DNA of 64,000 nucleotides from Patiria pectinifera (GCA_029964075.1 CM057135.1:6929001-6993000); one strand, 5' to 3'. Numbered from the stretch's first letter, positions 1 through 10,866 are shown. Notes: a model not told the origin generated them from the sequence alone. Numbers and translations are program-made.

Positions 1-784
1 CAATAAAATCTGGGAATGTTATCCATCATGTCCATGGTGTATTCTGGCACACCATGGAGGTAGAACCATTTTGTACTTCTCGCTATATTTATTTCAAGTT
101 ACTGACAATTCTTGTACACAATTTAAATGTCATAAATAGTCAAACGGGCAGATAGCCCCATAAATCATGTAAATAGGGCCTAGTGCCATGAGTGCCAATA
201 AGTGCTGGCTCATTTTTCATGAAATTCTAGGGAGAAATATGCCAGCAATACCGACATTAAAAAAACCCTCTAATTTCAACTTGAATTTTACAAAAGTAAC
301 CAGCACATTTTTGTTAACAGCATAGCCTGAATTGTGCTGTGGATAAGTAAACATTTCTTCCAAAAAATGCAAAAAAAATGTCTTGGCCCTTGTGGGTTTA
401 ATTTTCAGAAAATCTCTTTCTTTTTGGTGCAAAAGGATTAGGGCCACGGAGCAGAGCTGAGGTAGTCTAGCGTATTGACACTATTTATGGGGCTAGGGTA
501 GATCCAGATATTTTTGCATCAGTGGAACTGGCTTTCTTCATAATCATGTAAATTCTGACATTCAAATTTCAATAATTATGTAGGCCTAGAGTCTAGAGAG
601 CTCGAGAGACATGATACTAGATGTACGCATTCAATATCGTGTAAACACATCGCCGGGGCCGCGGGGCCGGCTTATTCCGATTGTTTATCACTGAATTTCA
701 CTCACAGTAACAACAAGAGGTGGACCAGAAGTTAAAACGTTTCTTTTCATCAAAGAAAACAGGTTCATTTGACCAAAAACTTAC
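1..784. other. No gene resolved; possible intron
   Basis: AT-rich sequence. If the candidate exon at 785-866 is real, this is the start of its first intron. A minus-strand frame at 217-447 is open for 76 codons but matches nothing I recognise and has no clear splice signals tying it to the exon. A short GC-rich patch lies at 650-672. Confidence 0.4.
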
Positions 785-866
785 ATCTGTGAGTCTCGTT
801 GACACAAACACTCCCACCAGCGGCAGTGCGACCAGCTGTTTCCGTCTCGGTCATGTCGGTCGCCAT
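785..866 (-). CDS. Candidate first coding exon of a host gene
   Basis: Seen: on the minus strand the sequence AACAAAATGGCGACC is a strong Kozak context. It opens a frame beginning MATDMTETETAGRTAAGG that runs 27 codons into a consensus donor (AT|GTAAGT, GT at 784-783). Exon length is 82 bp, so the intron would fall after the first base of a codon. The peptide is not recognised as any family. The sequence immediately upstream (867-1000) is CpG-richer than its surroundings and contains another AAAATGGCCG motif on the opposite strand, as expected for a divergent promoter. Inference: the 5' end of a host gene transcribed leftward out of the window. The acceptor and later exons are not identifiable, so this could be chance. 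Confidence 0.35.
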
Positions 867-1365
867 TTTGTTTAGAAATTTAGCGCCAATGTAGACAACA
901 AAATTCACTGCTAGATTTTGATGACGTTGTAGCCATAACCGTAGCGCTAGACGTCATTTCGGACACGACTTCAAAATGGCCGATGCTGACAATAGCCCTA
1001 GACGTAGCCCTAGACGCCCGTTTCGGACACGGCCTAAGCTAAGGCGATGCCACTTCTACGCGCTGGGGCTCTGCACTGTCTGGAGACCTCCAGTACCGGC
1101 TACAATGTGGGGGGACGTCTAGGTAGCAGACTGCGTTGCAATGGCGCCCTCAGTTGGCAGCAACCAGACAAAAGTAGGTACGTATACGCAATATGGTCTG
1201 TACTCGGCCACTCCCCAAAAGTGAAAAGCCGTCTATAAATGAAAATAATTAATTTACACATAGACTAATATTACCTTAAGCTCTAATAAAAAATGCACAA
1301 TACAATGGTTTGGAATTTCAGCTATCCAGAACGAGTCATATTCCATTTCCAATACATACATATGG
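867..1365. promoter_or_regulatory. Possible divergent promoter region
   Basis: It contains a locally repeated module: TAGCCCTAGACG-type units between 930 and 1020, and TTTCGGACACG twice (about 958 and 1021). A plus-strand ATG at 976 (CAAAATGGCC) opens a 48-codon frame to 1122 rich in Arg and Pro, without recognisable homology. No TATA box is obvious. Promoter activity is inferred only from CpG content and the two opposed ATGs in good context. Confidence 0.25.
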
Positions 1366-1610
1366 ATGCAAAAATTCACAGATTTTTGTAGACAAAAATA
1401 CACATCAGGGATATTTAAGAAAATAAAACCCAAAGTGAAACATATTCAACTTACGGTTCTTCACCCTCTCGGTGGGAATTTAGAAGCACAACACAACCGG
1501 AAAAATAACTCGGCAAAATTGCATGTGGGCAAGATTTTGCAGTTATCGCTTCATGCGTCACGTCGGTTTGAGTCTCTACAAGCTTCTGTCCTGTACCAGA
1601 TTCCCGCACT

Positions 1611-2735
1611 GTGCGCTCCAGTACGCATGAAAGAAAAACCCCGACATGTTACATAACCACGGCTAAAAGAAATGCAAATCTACGACTGCAAAGGACAGCT
1701 GTAAATAGACAAAAGACCGGGCAACAGACGATTACACTAAACTCAAACCAAGTCTTATACCATCTATACTACAAAAGAAAAAGGAAAAAGAATAATTATA
1801 ATAATTTGGCAGCACCGCTGACAATGCCTGCTGAAGCGAGTGTCAATAATTTGATGTTAATTCATGTTCCTGATGAATTGGCATGTTTAAATGTATTAGA
1901 AGAACATCTGATTGCAATAAATGTGCCATTTATGAAACTCATTGCATTGCCGAAGGGTGGACAGCATGGCATGAAGGGTCCAGTTGTGTGTGTTTCATCA
2001 AACATAACAGACACTGTGAACGTATTACCGAGAGCTGAACATAGTCATGAAATGATTCGTGTTAAGTTGAAGAGGAAATTGTCATACAAGGGGTATTACC
2101 AGTATCAGTTTGTTAATAGGCAGCATGTTGATAGTGCATTATACTACCTGAAACATAATAACCAGTGGTACAAAGACATTGAAATTAACAGTGATTGGGA
2201 GAATCCATTGTCTGAAGTTGAGGATACTGAGGAAAATGAGGATGATGTCAGAAAGGAAATTGGGGATAAGAGTGATGATAGTGACGATGAACAAGGAGGA
2301 GGTGATGATGAGGAAACAGATGATGATCGTTTGAGAGGCATGGCATTAGATTCGTGTCTTCAACCAATTGATATAGGCCAAGATGTACTGGATCAGTATT
2401 TCAGTGATGTGCTGTGTGTGGCCCCTTGTGAAGGCAATAGTTCAATCAGAATTTTGATGGAACAGGGTAATGAGGCAAAGTGCTTTCCTGCATTGTTTCC
2501 AACAGGCCAACCAACATTTCACGACAATCGTGATGTGACTATAACACTTGGTAGATATTTCCACAACAAACTAATGAACGTAGATAATAGATTTGCACAG
2601 AACACCCAATATATTTTTTATGCTCAGTATTTGTCGGAGATTCAGAAAGTTATGTCCAGTGTTTCTATTGCATTACGTAAAGGTTCTGATAAAATGCCCA
2701 ATGGTGAAAAAAATAAATGCCAGAGTGATCAGTGA
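1611..2735 (+). pseudogene. Helentron protein, N-terminal portion (Helitron-like N domain)
   Basis: Open frame covering the region before the Rep nuclease. From about residue 72 ([10 protein letters not shown]) it resembles the conserved Helitron N-terminal domain: [16 protein letters not shown], then a [11 protein letters not shown] segment and the [16 protein letters not shown] stretch. An acidic low-complexity tract follows ([19 protein letters not shown], about residues 222-240), then the [15 protein letters not shown] and [16 protein letters not shown] segments that lead into Rep. The real initiator is probably the ATG near 1824; codons before it look non-conserved. The frame is lost near an A-homopolymer at about 2707-2714 and the reading continues in the next frame, so this copy is frameshifted there or the run has an assembly error. 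Confidence 0.75.
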
Positions 2736-3616
2736 CAGCAACAAATTGAGTAATATTTTGAAATCTGATAGTGGATATAAATTCCTGAAACCTATTCGTG
2801 GTACACCTCCGTACTGGCAAGCAGCACAGAGGGATGTTTTGGCGATGATAAGACAGCTTGGAATACCAACATGGTTTTGTTCATTTTCAGCAGCAGATAT
2901 GCGGTGGCCTGAGGTAATCAATACAATTCTACGTCAGCAAGGTGACTCTAGAGATGTAAAAGATTTGGACTGGAATGAGAAGTGTACTGTGTTAAGAACT
3001 AATCCTGTCACTGCTGCCAGAATGTTTGACCACCGATTCCATACATTTTTGAGAGATGTAATTTTGTCTGAAGCACAACCAATTGGCAAAGTCAAGGACT
3101 ATTTTTACAGAGTGGAGTTCCAACAGAGAGGGTCCCCACATACGCATTGTCTGTTTTGGATTGAAAATGCTCCATTAATGGGAAGAGATAAAGATGAGGA
3201 TGTTGTACAATTTATTGACAAACACATTAGTTGTAAATTACCATCAAAGGAACAAGATGAAGAACTGAATAAAATCATTAGTGAGGTTCAGCAACACAGC
3301 AGGAAGCATTCAAAGTCTTGCAAGAAGAAGGGTACTCAGTGTAGGTTTAATTTCCCCAGACTACCATCTGAGCAAACATTCATTACCCACCCTGATGGAC
3401 CAATGCCTAGCAAGGAGAGTAGTGATGATGAAATGAATGAATGTTATGAGGCAGAGGACTTACTGAAATCTGTGTGGACTGCAATACAAAATAGTGAAAA
3501 TCAACAGATGACAACCAGTGAATTGTTTTCAAGTATTAACATAACACAAAAAGACTTTGAGAAAGCTAATGATGTGTTAAGTAATAAGTGCAGTATTGTG
3601 CATAAGAGACAGTGTT
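2690..3616 (+). pseudogene. Helentron Rep nuclease domain (HUH)
   Basis: Continuation of the Helentron polyprotein in a second frame (open 2593-3696). It shows the Rep-associated segment KFLKPIRGTPPYWQAAQ followed by IPTWFCSFSAADMRWPE, and then the HUH metal-binding motif in RGSPHTHCLFW at about 3130-3160. This motif coordinates the metal for strand cleavage in rolling-circle transposition. The domain should continue to the catalytic tyrosines, but the reading enters a GAGTCC repeat at about 3617, where the frame is lost. The tyrosine motif reappears downstream in another frame. The nuclease is therefore split and very probably inactive. Confidence 0.8.
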
Positions 3617-3809
3617 GTAGTCGAGTCCTCCTCATCCGAGTCCGAGTCCTTGAGCAAAGGACTCGAGTCCGAGTCCGAGTCCTTGTCAATTTTTGATGTC
3701 CGAGTCCGAGTCCGAGTCCGAGTCCTTGAAAAAAGGACTCGAGTCCGAGTCCGAGTCCTTGAAAAAAGGACTCGAGTCCGGACTCGAGTCCGAGTCCGAG
3801 TCCTACAAC
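3617..3809 (+). repeat. GAGTCC minisatellite inside the Rep gene
   Basis: Hexamers GAGTCC are arranged in higher-order units of about 33-36 bp (GGACTC, three GAGTCC, then TTGAAAAAA). They contain the perfect palindrome GGACTCGAGTCC. The array is open in several frames on both strands and would encode Ser-Glu, Arg-Val or Thr-Arg dipeptide runs. It sits between the HUH motif and the catalytic tyrosines and joins two different frames. Confidence 0.9.
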
Positions 3810-3896
3810 ACTGATAAGAGAGAGCCACAAGATGTATGGGTGAATCTGTATAATCCAGATTTAATTAGATGTTGGAATGCTAACATGGATATTTAA

Positions 3897-6800
3897 TATA
3901 TATGTGATGCATATGCGTGTGTTAGTTATGTGGTATCTTACATGTCGAAAGCTGAACATGAAATGGGTGTATTGTTGTCGCAAGCTCAAGTTGAAGTACG
4001 AAAAGGAAATATGGATGCTAGAGAGAGCATGAAAGAAATTGGTTCTGTTTATTTGCATAATCGTGAGGTGTCAGCACAAGAAGCAGTGTATCGTGTGTGT
4101 ACTTTGAGATTGAAAGAAGGCTCAAGGAAAGTAGAGTTTATACCTGTTGCGGAAGATCGAATTAGAATGAGTTTGCCACTCAGTGTCATTAAAAGAAAAT
4201 CTGAAGAAGATGATGATAGCATTTGGATGACAAGTAGAATTGATCGATATTTAGCAAGACCAAAAAACAATAAATTTAAAAGAATGTGCTTGGCTACATT
4301 TTGCTCTGATTATAGGGTGATATATAACAACATGGCAAAAAAAAGTCACACACAGGTATACAAACTGCAGAACAATTTAGGACATATACAGAAACGAACT
4401 CGTAGTGATCGAGCAGTGATTAGATTTCCTAGATTTTCACAAGCAAAACATCCAGAAAAGTACTATCAGAGTATTTTGCAGTTATATCTCCCTTATCGCA
4501 TTGACATTCAGTTGAAACCCAAGGAATTTGATACACATGAGGAGTTTTATAAAAAAGGTTCTGTGAAACTTAATGGTGTGCTGCAATACGTAAGGAAGAT
4601 TGTGGAAAGTAAACGATCATTGTATGAGGCAAATGCCGAGTCTGTAGATGAAGCTCAGGAACTGTTAGAAAAATTTGGTCCACAGGAAGATGCTTGGGCA
4701 ATGATAGCCCCAGAAACAGAAAAGGACAGACTTGAATGTCAAAAACAGCATCAGCCACAAGATGAGGATAGCGAAAATGAATTTGATATTCCTGATTTGA
4801 AATCAAAGAAAGATGACAATATGAAATATACCATTGAACCTCAAGCACTGAAAGTGTCTAAACAAGAAGCAATGAATTTGTTGAGATGTTTGAATTATAA
4901 ACAAAAACAAGTGTTCTACAAAGTCAGACAATGGTGTTTGGACAAAGTAAATGGTAAAAATCCTGAACCATTTCATGTGTTTGTTACTGGTGGTGCTGGT
5001 ACTGGGAAAAGCCACTTAATTAAGTGTATTTACTATGAAGCAACAAGGCTTTTTGGAGGAATGTTGGAGAATCCAGACGACTTATCAGTTCTGCTCACAG
5101 CACCCACTGGTGTTGCAGCATTCAATATCCATGGAGCAACTATTCACAGTGCTTTGTCAATTGGAACAAATGTTACGTTGCCATATCACCCTTTGACTAA
5201 GGAGAAAATTAGTACACTTAGACACAAATTAAGGCAATTACAGATATTAATTATTGATGAGATTTCAATGGTAGATCACAAAATGTTGCAGTATATTCAT
5301 GGTCGTCTTCGTCAGATCAAACAATCAAGCAATCATAATGCTTTTGGAAATGCAAGCATACTAGCAGTTGGTGATTTCTATCAGTTACCGCCAGTGAAAG
5401 GGAAGTCATTATATCGTAGTGATGTTACAGGTGATTTGTGGTGTGATAACTTTGTGAAAGTTGAACTAACTGAGATAATGAGGCAGAAGGAAGACCAAAA
5501 ATTTGCACAGCTCTTGAATCGATTACGTGTAAGAAAGAAAACAGAGACTTTGCTCTGTGATGACATTGAATTGTTACAATCACGTGAAACTGGTGAAGAT
5601 TGGACAGATGCTGTACACATTTATCCTTGTAATAAACAGGTTGATGAGTATAACACAAAGACTCTTTTTGCAAAGTGTTCAAATTGTGTGTGTATTAATG
5701 CCAAAGATTTTCAGAAGGATACCAAGAGTGGAAAAATGACACCGGTGAAGAAATCATTCAAGAAAGGTTCTAAAACCAATTTGCCAGAGTCGTTATGGGT
5801 TGGAGTCGGTGCCAGAGTTATGCTGATCAGGAATATTGATGTGGCTGATGGACTTGTGAATGGAGTGTTAGGAACTGTGTGTGAAATTGTTACAATTGCT
5901 AATGAAGATTCCCCGAAATATATTACAGTTAAGTTTGACAATGAGAATGTTGGATCTAATTTGAAAAGACGCTGTACTTCGAATAGCACTGACGTTGTCA
6001 GTATTGAGATGATTCAAGAAAATGTCAATAAACAATGTGTCCGACGTCAGTTTCCTCTGAAGTTGGCTTGGGCATGTACTGCGCACAAAGTTCAAGGGAT
6101 GACTTTGAAAACAGCTGTTGTAAGTCTTCAACATACATTTTCAGCAGGACAAGCATATGTAAGCTTAAGCAGAGTAGTATCATTGAATGGCCTTGTGATA
6201 GAAGGGTTGAATGAAAAGTATATTTACTGCAATGAAGCTGTGGCTGAGGCTATGAGTAAAATGGTGTCATATATTGAACCAGAGAATGACAAAAGAAGCA
6301 GTGGCACTTGTGATGACTATGATAAAGCAGAATCTATGGGATGTCATACAACTACATGTAATACAACAATAGGATTGCATAATATTGAAGGACTTCATGC
6401 ACATTGCATGGATTTGAAAAATAATAATGTAATAATGTCATGTGATTTCATTTGCCTCACTGAAACATGGAGTAATGAACACTTTAATTTGGATATGGAT
6501 ATGACTGACTACAGATGGTATCATCAGCCAAGGTGTATGTCATATGATGACACAAGCAGTCTTAGTCGTATGTTGAAAGATCAGTGTCATGGTGGCGTTG
6601 CTGTGTGTGGTAAAAAAGATAAAGTGTTCAGTAGACTGAACTTGCCAATCCACAATCTTGAGTATATTGCATTTCAGGTAATATCAAATGAGTCAGTAGC
6701 TGTTGTAGTAATTTATCGACCTGAAACATATATAATTACTGACTTTCTACATATTTTGAAAATGTTGTTGAATGAGTTACATAAGATTTCAAACAAGTGT

Positions 6801-7016
6801 TTAGTCATGGGAGATTTTAATCAAAATGTTATGAAACAATCATCATCAGTTCAAAAACTAATGCATGACCATGGTTACACGCAGTGTGTAAGTGATGCTA
6901 CTACAGAAAAAGGAACTTTGTTAGATCATGTTTATGCAAGAAACATACAATGTGTTGAAACATACGTTAGTCCAACATATTATAGCTATCATGAAAGCGT
7001 TGTAATTAAGTTTTAA
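3897..7016 (+). CDS. Helentron Rep C-terminus, Pif1-like helicase and endonuclease
   Basis: Long open frame of about 1,040 codons. It begins just after a TAA (3894-3896) lying in the same frame as the upstream WNANMDI segment, so the break here is a single nonsense codon. Motifs in order: Rep catalytic tyrosines in YVVSYMSK (about 3927-3950); REVSAQEAVYR; helicase Walker A GGAGTGKS (4989-5012); TAPTGVAAFNIHGATIHS; Walker B IIDEISMV (about 5250); GDFYQLPPV; and the late motif AWACTAHKVQGMTL with YVSLSRV. The C-terminal 220 residues form an exonuclease/endonuclease/phosphatase domain: CLTETW, VVVIYRPE, VMGDFNQNV, LLDHVYAR, and a final YHESVV in place of the usual SDH. That end may be degraded or family-specific. 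The helicase motifs look intact. Without Rep the element is probably non-autonomous. Confidence 0.9.
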   Translation, partial: YICDAYACVSYVVSYMSKAEHEMGVLLSQAQVEVRKGNMDARESMKEIGSVYLHNREVSAQEAVYRVCTLRLKEGSRKVEFIPVAEDRIRMSLPLSVIKRKSEEDDDSIWMTSRIDRYLARPKNNKFKRMCLATFCSDYRVIYNNMAKKSHTQVYKLQNNLGHIQKRTRSDRAVIRFPRFSQAKHPEKYYQSILQLYLPYRIDIQLKPKEFDTHEEFYKKGSVKLNGVLQYVRKIVESKRSLYEANAESVDEAQELLEKFGPQEDAWAMIAPETEKDRLECQKQHQPQDEDSENEFDIPDLKSKKDDNMKYTIEPQALKVSKQEAMNLLRCLNYKQKQVFYKVRQWCLDKVNGKNPEPFHVFVTGGAGTGKSHLIKCIYYEATRLFGGMLENPDDLSVLLTAPTGVAAFNIHGATIHSALSIGTNVTLPYHPLTKEKISTLRHKLRQLQILIIDEISMVDHKMLQYIHGRLRQIKQSSNHNAFGNASILAVGDFYQLPPVKGKSLYRSDVTGDLWCDNFVKVELTEIMRQKEDQKFAQLLNRLRVRKKTETLLCDDIELLQSRETGEDWTDAVHIYPCNKQVDEYNTKTLFAKCSNCVCINAKDFQKDTKSGKMTPVKKSFKKGSKTNLPESLWVGVGARVMLIRNIDVADGLVNGVLGTVCEIVTIANEDSPKYITVKFDNENVGSNLKRRCTSNSTDVVSIEMIQENVNKQCVRRQFPLKLAWACTAHKVQGMTLKTAVVSLQHTFSAGQAYVSLSRVVSLNGLVIEGLNEKYIYCNEAVAEAMSKMVSYIEPENDKRSSGTCDDYDKAESMGCHTTTCNTTIGLHNIEGLHAHCMDLKNNNVIMSCDFICLTETWSNEHFNLDMDMTDYRWYHQPRCMSYDDTSSLSRMLKDQCHGGVAVCGKKDKVFSRLNLPIHNLEYIAFQVISNESVAVVVIYRPETYIITDFLHILKMLLNELHKISNKCLVMGDFNQNVMKQSSSVQKLMHDHGYTQCVSDATTEKGTLLDHVYARNIQCVETYVSPTYYSYHESVVIKF

Positions 7017-7239
7017 TCCTCTCCACATTTTCAGCAGTAATAACTAACCCCAGTTTTGAAACCTGCATGCTATATGTACCGGTATACCAATACATGTATA
7101 TTTTGTGTTAAATCTGTTAAATTTGTTTGACATTTTCATGTACATATTGAAGGTTGTGGTTCTCATCACACAGAAATTGGTGTGTTGACTATTTCCATTA
7201 TGATTATATTTTCAGCAAAGAAGCAATTATAAGCTAACG

Positions 7240-7535
7240 TGAATAATCACAAAGGAATGACTTGGCATAGTACATGTGTGAATCAGGAAAATGAGCAATG
7301 GTTATGGAGATGAACTTAAAGTTTTGGTGTCGGCGCTCTTCAGTAGGATTGATTTAGCATAGTTTGTGCATCAGGACAATGAACAATCTGGCAATGTGCA
7401 TGAAAGTGTTTTGGTGGCGGTGCTCTTCACTAGGATTGATTTAGCATATACATGTAGTATGGGTACGTGTGAATGAGGAAAATGAACAATGTGGTGATAA
7501 TGATGAAAGAGTTTCGGTGTTGGCGATTTTGAAAA
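7240..7535 (+). repeat. Short tandem repeat, about 90 bp, three diverged copies
   Basis: Segments of the type TCTTCA(G/C)TAGGATTGATT recur at about 7338 and 7426, with a third weaker unit near 7510. Each is preceded by a related AATGAACAATnTGG stretch. It lies in the Helentron 3' flank, before the main minisatellite. Confidence 0.6.
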
Positions 7536-7559
7536 ATTGGGAATGTTGAATAGGGTGAA

Positions 7560-7700
7560 GCATTCTAGAATTTTCAGTAGGGCAGAACAGAATAGAATCT
7601 TCAGTATAGTAAAATAATATTCAATCTTTAGTGCGATGAATATCTTCAATATAGTAAAACATTGAGGAATTTTCAATGGGAAGAAAAAAAGTTTGGATTG
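7560..7700 (+). repeat. Degenerate 35-45-bp repeat
   Basis: Several copies of an AATCTTCAGTATAGTAAAA-like module with substitutions. It sits between the preceding repeat and the 91-bp array. No coding signal. Confidence 0.45.
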
Positions 7701-7869
7701 TTTAGCATAATAAAACATGTAGCCAGAAATGCATGTACATTGTATTTAGTGGGCTAAAATTTAATACTTTATGATATTTATGAAGGAAAGAAAGTGGTCC
7801 AAATGCAAGAAAAATGTGTCTACACTGTTAAGAATGCAAGATGTTTGGTACAAATTTTGCTTTGATGAA

Positions 7870-9600
7870 AACATTGTGTTTTTTACACTCCCACCAGAGT
7901 GTGGCTCATCATTGGTCATCCAGTTCATCAAGGAATGACCACCATCAGTCATCAGAACTATGGAGTGCAGTTACTACACTCCCAACTGAGTGTGGCTCAT
8001 CATTGGTCATCGAGTTCATCAAGGGACGACCACCATCAGTCATCTGAACAATGGAGTGCAGTTACTACACTCTGAACTTTTTGTGACTCATCATTAATCA
8101 TCCAGTTCATCAAGGAATGACCACCAACAGTCATCAGAACTATGGAGTGCAGTTGCTACAGTCCCTACGGAGTGTGGCTCTTCATTGGTCATCTAGTTCA
8201 TCAAGGGATGACCACAATCAGTCATCTGAACTACATGTATGGAGTTCAGTTGCTACACTCCCACCGGAGTGTAGCTCATCATTGGTCATCTAGTTCATCA
8301 AGTGATGACCACCATCAGTCATCAGTACTATGGAGTGCAGTTACTACCCTCGTAACTGAGTGTGGCTCATCATTGGTCATCCATTTCGTCAAGGGATGAC
8401 CACCATCAGTCATCAGAACTATGGAGTGCACTTGCTACACTCCCAACAGAGTGTGGCTCATCATTGGTCATCCAGTTCATCAAGGGACGACCACCATCAG
8501 TCATCTGAACAATGGAGTGCAGTTGCTACACTCCCAACAGAGTGTGGCTCTTCATTGGTCATCCAGTTCATCAAGGGATGACCACCATCAGTCATCAGAA
8601 CTATGGAGTGCACTTGCTACACTCCCAACAGAGTGTGGCTCATCATTGGTCATCCAGTTCATCAAGGGAGGACCACCATCAGTCATCTGAACAATGGAGT
8701 GCAGTTGCTACACTCCCTACAGATTGTGGCTTATCATTGGTCATCCAGTTCATCAAGGGACGACCACCATCAGTCATCTGAACAATGGAGTGCAGTTGCT
8801 ACACTCCCAACAGAGTGTGGCTCTTCATTGGTCATCCAGTTCATCAAGGGATGACCACCATCAGTCATCATAACTATGGAGTGCACTTGCTACACTCCCA
8901 ACAGAGTGTGGCTCATCATTGGTCATCCAGTTCATCAAGGGACGACCACCATCAGTCATCTGAACAATGGAGTGCGGTTGCTACACTCCCTACAGAGTGT
9001 GGCTCTTCATTGGTCATCTAGTTCATCAAGGAATGACCACCATCAGTCATCAGAACTATGGAGTCCAGTTGCTACCCTCCCAACTGAGTGTGGCTCATCA
9101 TTGGTCATCCAGTTCATCAAGGGACGATTACCATCAGTCATCTGAACAATGGAGTGCAGTTGCTACACTCCCACCAGAGTGTGGCTTATCATTGGTCATC
9201 CAGTTCATCAAGGAATGTTCACCATCAGTCATCAGAACTATGGAGTCCAGTTGCTACCCTCCCAACTGAGTGTGGCTCATCATTGGACATCCAGTTCATC
9301 AAGGGACGACCACCATCAGTCATCTGAACAATGGAGTGCAGTTGCTACACTCCCTACAGAGTGTGGCTCTTCATTGGTCATCTAGTTCATCAAGGGATGA
9401 CCACCATCAGTCATCAGAACTACATGTATGGAGTTCAGTTGCTACACTCCCACCGGAGTGTAGCTCATCATTGGTCATCCAGTTCATCAAGTGATGACCA
9501 CCATCAGTCATCAGAACTATGGAGTGCAGTTGCTACACTCCCACAAGAGCGTGGCTCATCATTGGTCATCCAGTTCATTTAGGGATGACCGCCATGACCG
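7870..9600 (+). repeat. 91-bp minisatellite array downstream of the Helentron
   Basis: About 18-19 head-to-tail copies. The landmark ATGGAGT recurs at 8421, 8512, 8603, 8694, 8785, 8876 and 8967, exactly 91 bp apart. Two unit types, distinguished by CATCTGAACAATGG and CATCAGAACTATGG, alternate through most of the array, which suggests a 182-bp dimer as the amplified unit. Because 91 is not a multiple of three, spurious overlapping frames with the same peptide appear in all phases. Two units carry an ACATGTATGGAGTTC variant (about 8230 and 9422), which marks a larger duplicated block. Confidence 0.95.
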
Positions 9601-9784
9601 CTATCATTTATCAGAAGTCAGTTGCTACACTCCCATCTGAATGTGGATCATTGGGAATATAGGAATGGCCACCATTACTGAGAACTACTTGTGTGGAGTA
9701 CCTAGAAACTACTGGTATGGAGTACTGTAGAAACATTAGCTGTGTTATATTTTTCTGTTACATGTAATGATTATCGTTACTTAA

Positions 9785-10208
9785 CCCTACACCAACATTT
9801 TCCGTGATAGCCTCTAAAAAAAATTTTTTCGCGACCCGAGCTGTTATGACTTTTTAGCCTCAAGCTTTGCGCATCTTTTGATACCAAAAACATAAAAATC
9901 GGACCACAGGTTGCCGCGTAGCGAAAAATTTTCCGGCGCTACGCGCCGTGAAAACTGAATTTTCGCATATACATCGTGTACACAGAGCAGAATTGCCATT
10001 CGTACATATGAATAATTAATTAGCCATAATTCCTAAACCCTTTGACCTATAGTCATGAAATTTCTTGGGTATGTTTAGGAAGAGTTGCTCTATGCATGTG
10101 CCGAGTTTCAAAATTTTTCGTCACTCGATGGCCGAGATCTTAGGGGGGGCCGGAATCCGCCCCCCCCCCCGGCTGAGAGATGGTCAAAATAACCCGGCCC
10201 CTTTAGGG
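9785..10208 (-). mobile_element. piggyBac-type MITE, copy 1
   Basis: Flanked by TTAA on both sides (9781-9784 and 10209-10212). The termini read CCCTA... and ...CCCTTTAGGG. It is the reverse complement of most of 14732-15190. The left end lacks the GC-rich near-palindrome that both ends of the other copy carry, so this copy has lost about 35 bp there. No transposase is encoded; mobilisation would need one in trans. TTAA target duplication and CCC termini are the piggyBac signature. Confidence 0.75.
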
Positions 10209-10399
10209 TTAAGCATAGCAGTACAGGCATTCGTCTTCAAATAAACTTGAATTCTCAATGCTGATTGTTTGATCCATGGCAATTAGCTGTATCGTCCATA
10301 TTGCACTTTATGAACAAAAGTGTTACGCAGTTCCGTACAACAAGCATATGTAAAACAATAATTGCTGAAAAATTCTTGTACAGTGTGCATGTTCCATCT

Positions 10400-10866
10400 T
10401 AGCCCCATAAATGTGGCCTATTTACTGGACTGCCTCCGTAAACATAGGCCACACACCCACCATGTACAAAAACGTGTCGACGGAGCCAAATTTTGATTTT
10501 CACATTTGGGCTTACTTTGTAGGTTTTTTTTGCTTTAGAAGCATTCTCACCCTCTATATAGGCTAATCAGAAAGTGCTGCCTTTTTCAGATGTCTAATTT
10601 TTGTGAAATTTCATGTTGAAATTTTGATACGAAAACGTGTAAAAATGAATCTGGAAATTTCACGAAAAATGGACATCTGAAAAAGGCAGCACTTTCTGAT
10701 AAGCCTATATAGAGGGTGAGAATGCTTCTAAAGCAAAAAAAAACCTACAAAGTAAGCCCAAATGTGAAAATCAAAATTTGGCTCCGTCGACACGTTTTTG
10801 TACATGGTGGGTGTGTGGCCTATGTTTACGGAGGCAGTCCAGTAAATAGGCCACATTTTGGGGCTA
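10400..10866. mobile_element. Foldback element, hAT-like
   Basis: Two arms of about 200 bp in inverted orientation separated by about 60 bp, so the whole unit can fold into one hairpin. The termini are TAGCCCCA...GGGGCTA. Flanks GTTCCATCT (10391-10399) and GTTCTATCT (10867-10875) look like an 8-9-bp target duplication with one mismatch. TAG-initial ends and 8-bp duplications are typical of hAT elements. It encodes nothing; an apparent frame at 10716-10946 is an artefact of the arm. Confidence 0.7.

Larger units (their letters stand above)
1366..9600 (+). mobile_element. Helentron (endonuclease-bearing Helitron), autonomous but decayed
   Basis: Rolling-circle transposon recognised by its gene order: Helitron N-terminal domain, HUH Rep nuclease, Pif1-type helicase, then a C-terminal exonuclease/endonuclease/phosphatase domain. 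Helentrons carry the last domain and classical Helitrons lack it. The exact termini were not found: no TC start or CTRR end could be assigned, and Helentrons use other termini. The 3' side (7017-9600) holds several minisatellites, an arrangement known from Helentron-derived elements in invertebrates. The boundaries given are the outermost sequence I associate with it and may be wrong by hundreds of bases. Confidence 0.75.

Noticed and set aside
3501-3896. Ser-Glu, Arg-Val and Thr-Arg repeat proteins on both strands
   Set aside because: Translations of the GAGTCC minisatellite in different phases.
7841-9582. Series of overlapping 70-100-codon frames with the same Ser/His-rich peptide
   Set aside because: They arise from the 91-bp repeat shifting phase in every unit. 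No start context or conserved frame.
7870-9600. CRISPR array
   Set aside because: Repeat units are contiguous with no unique spacers, and the genome is eukaryotic.
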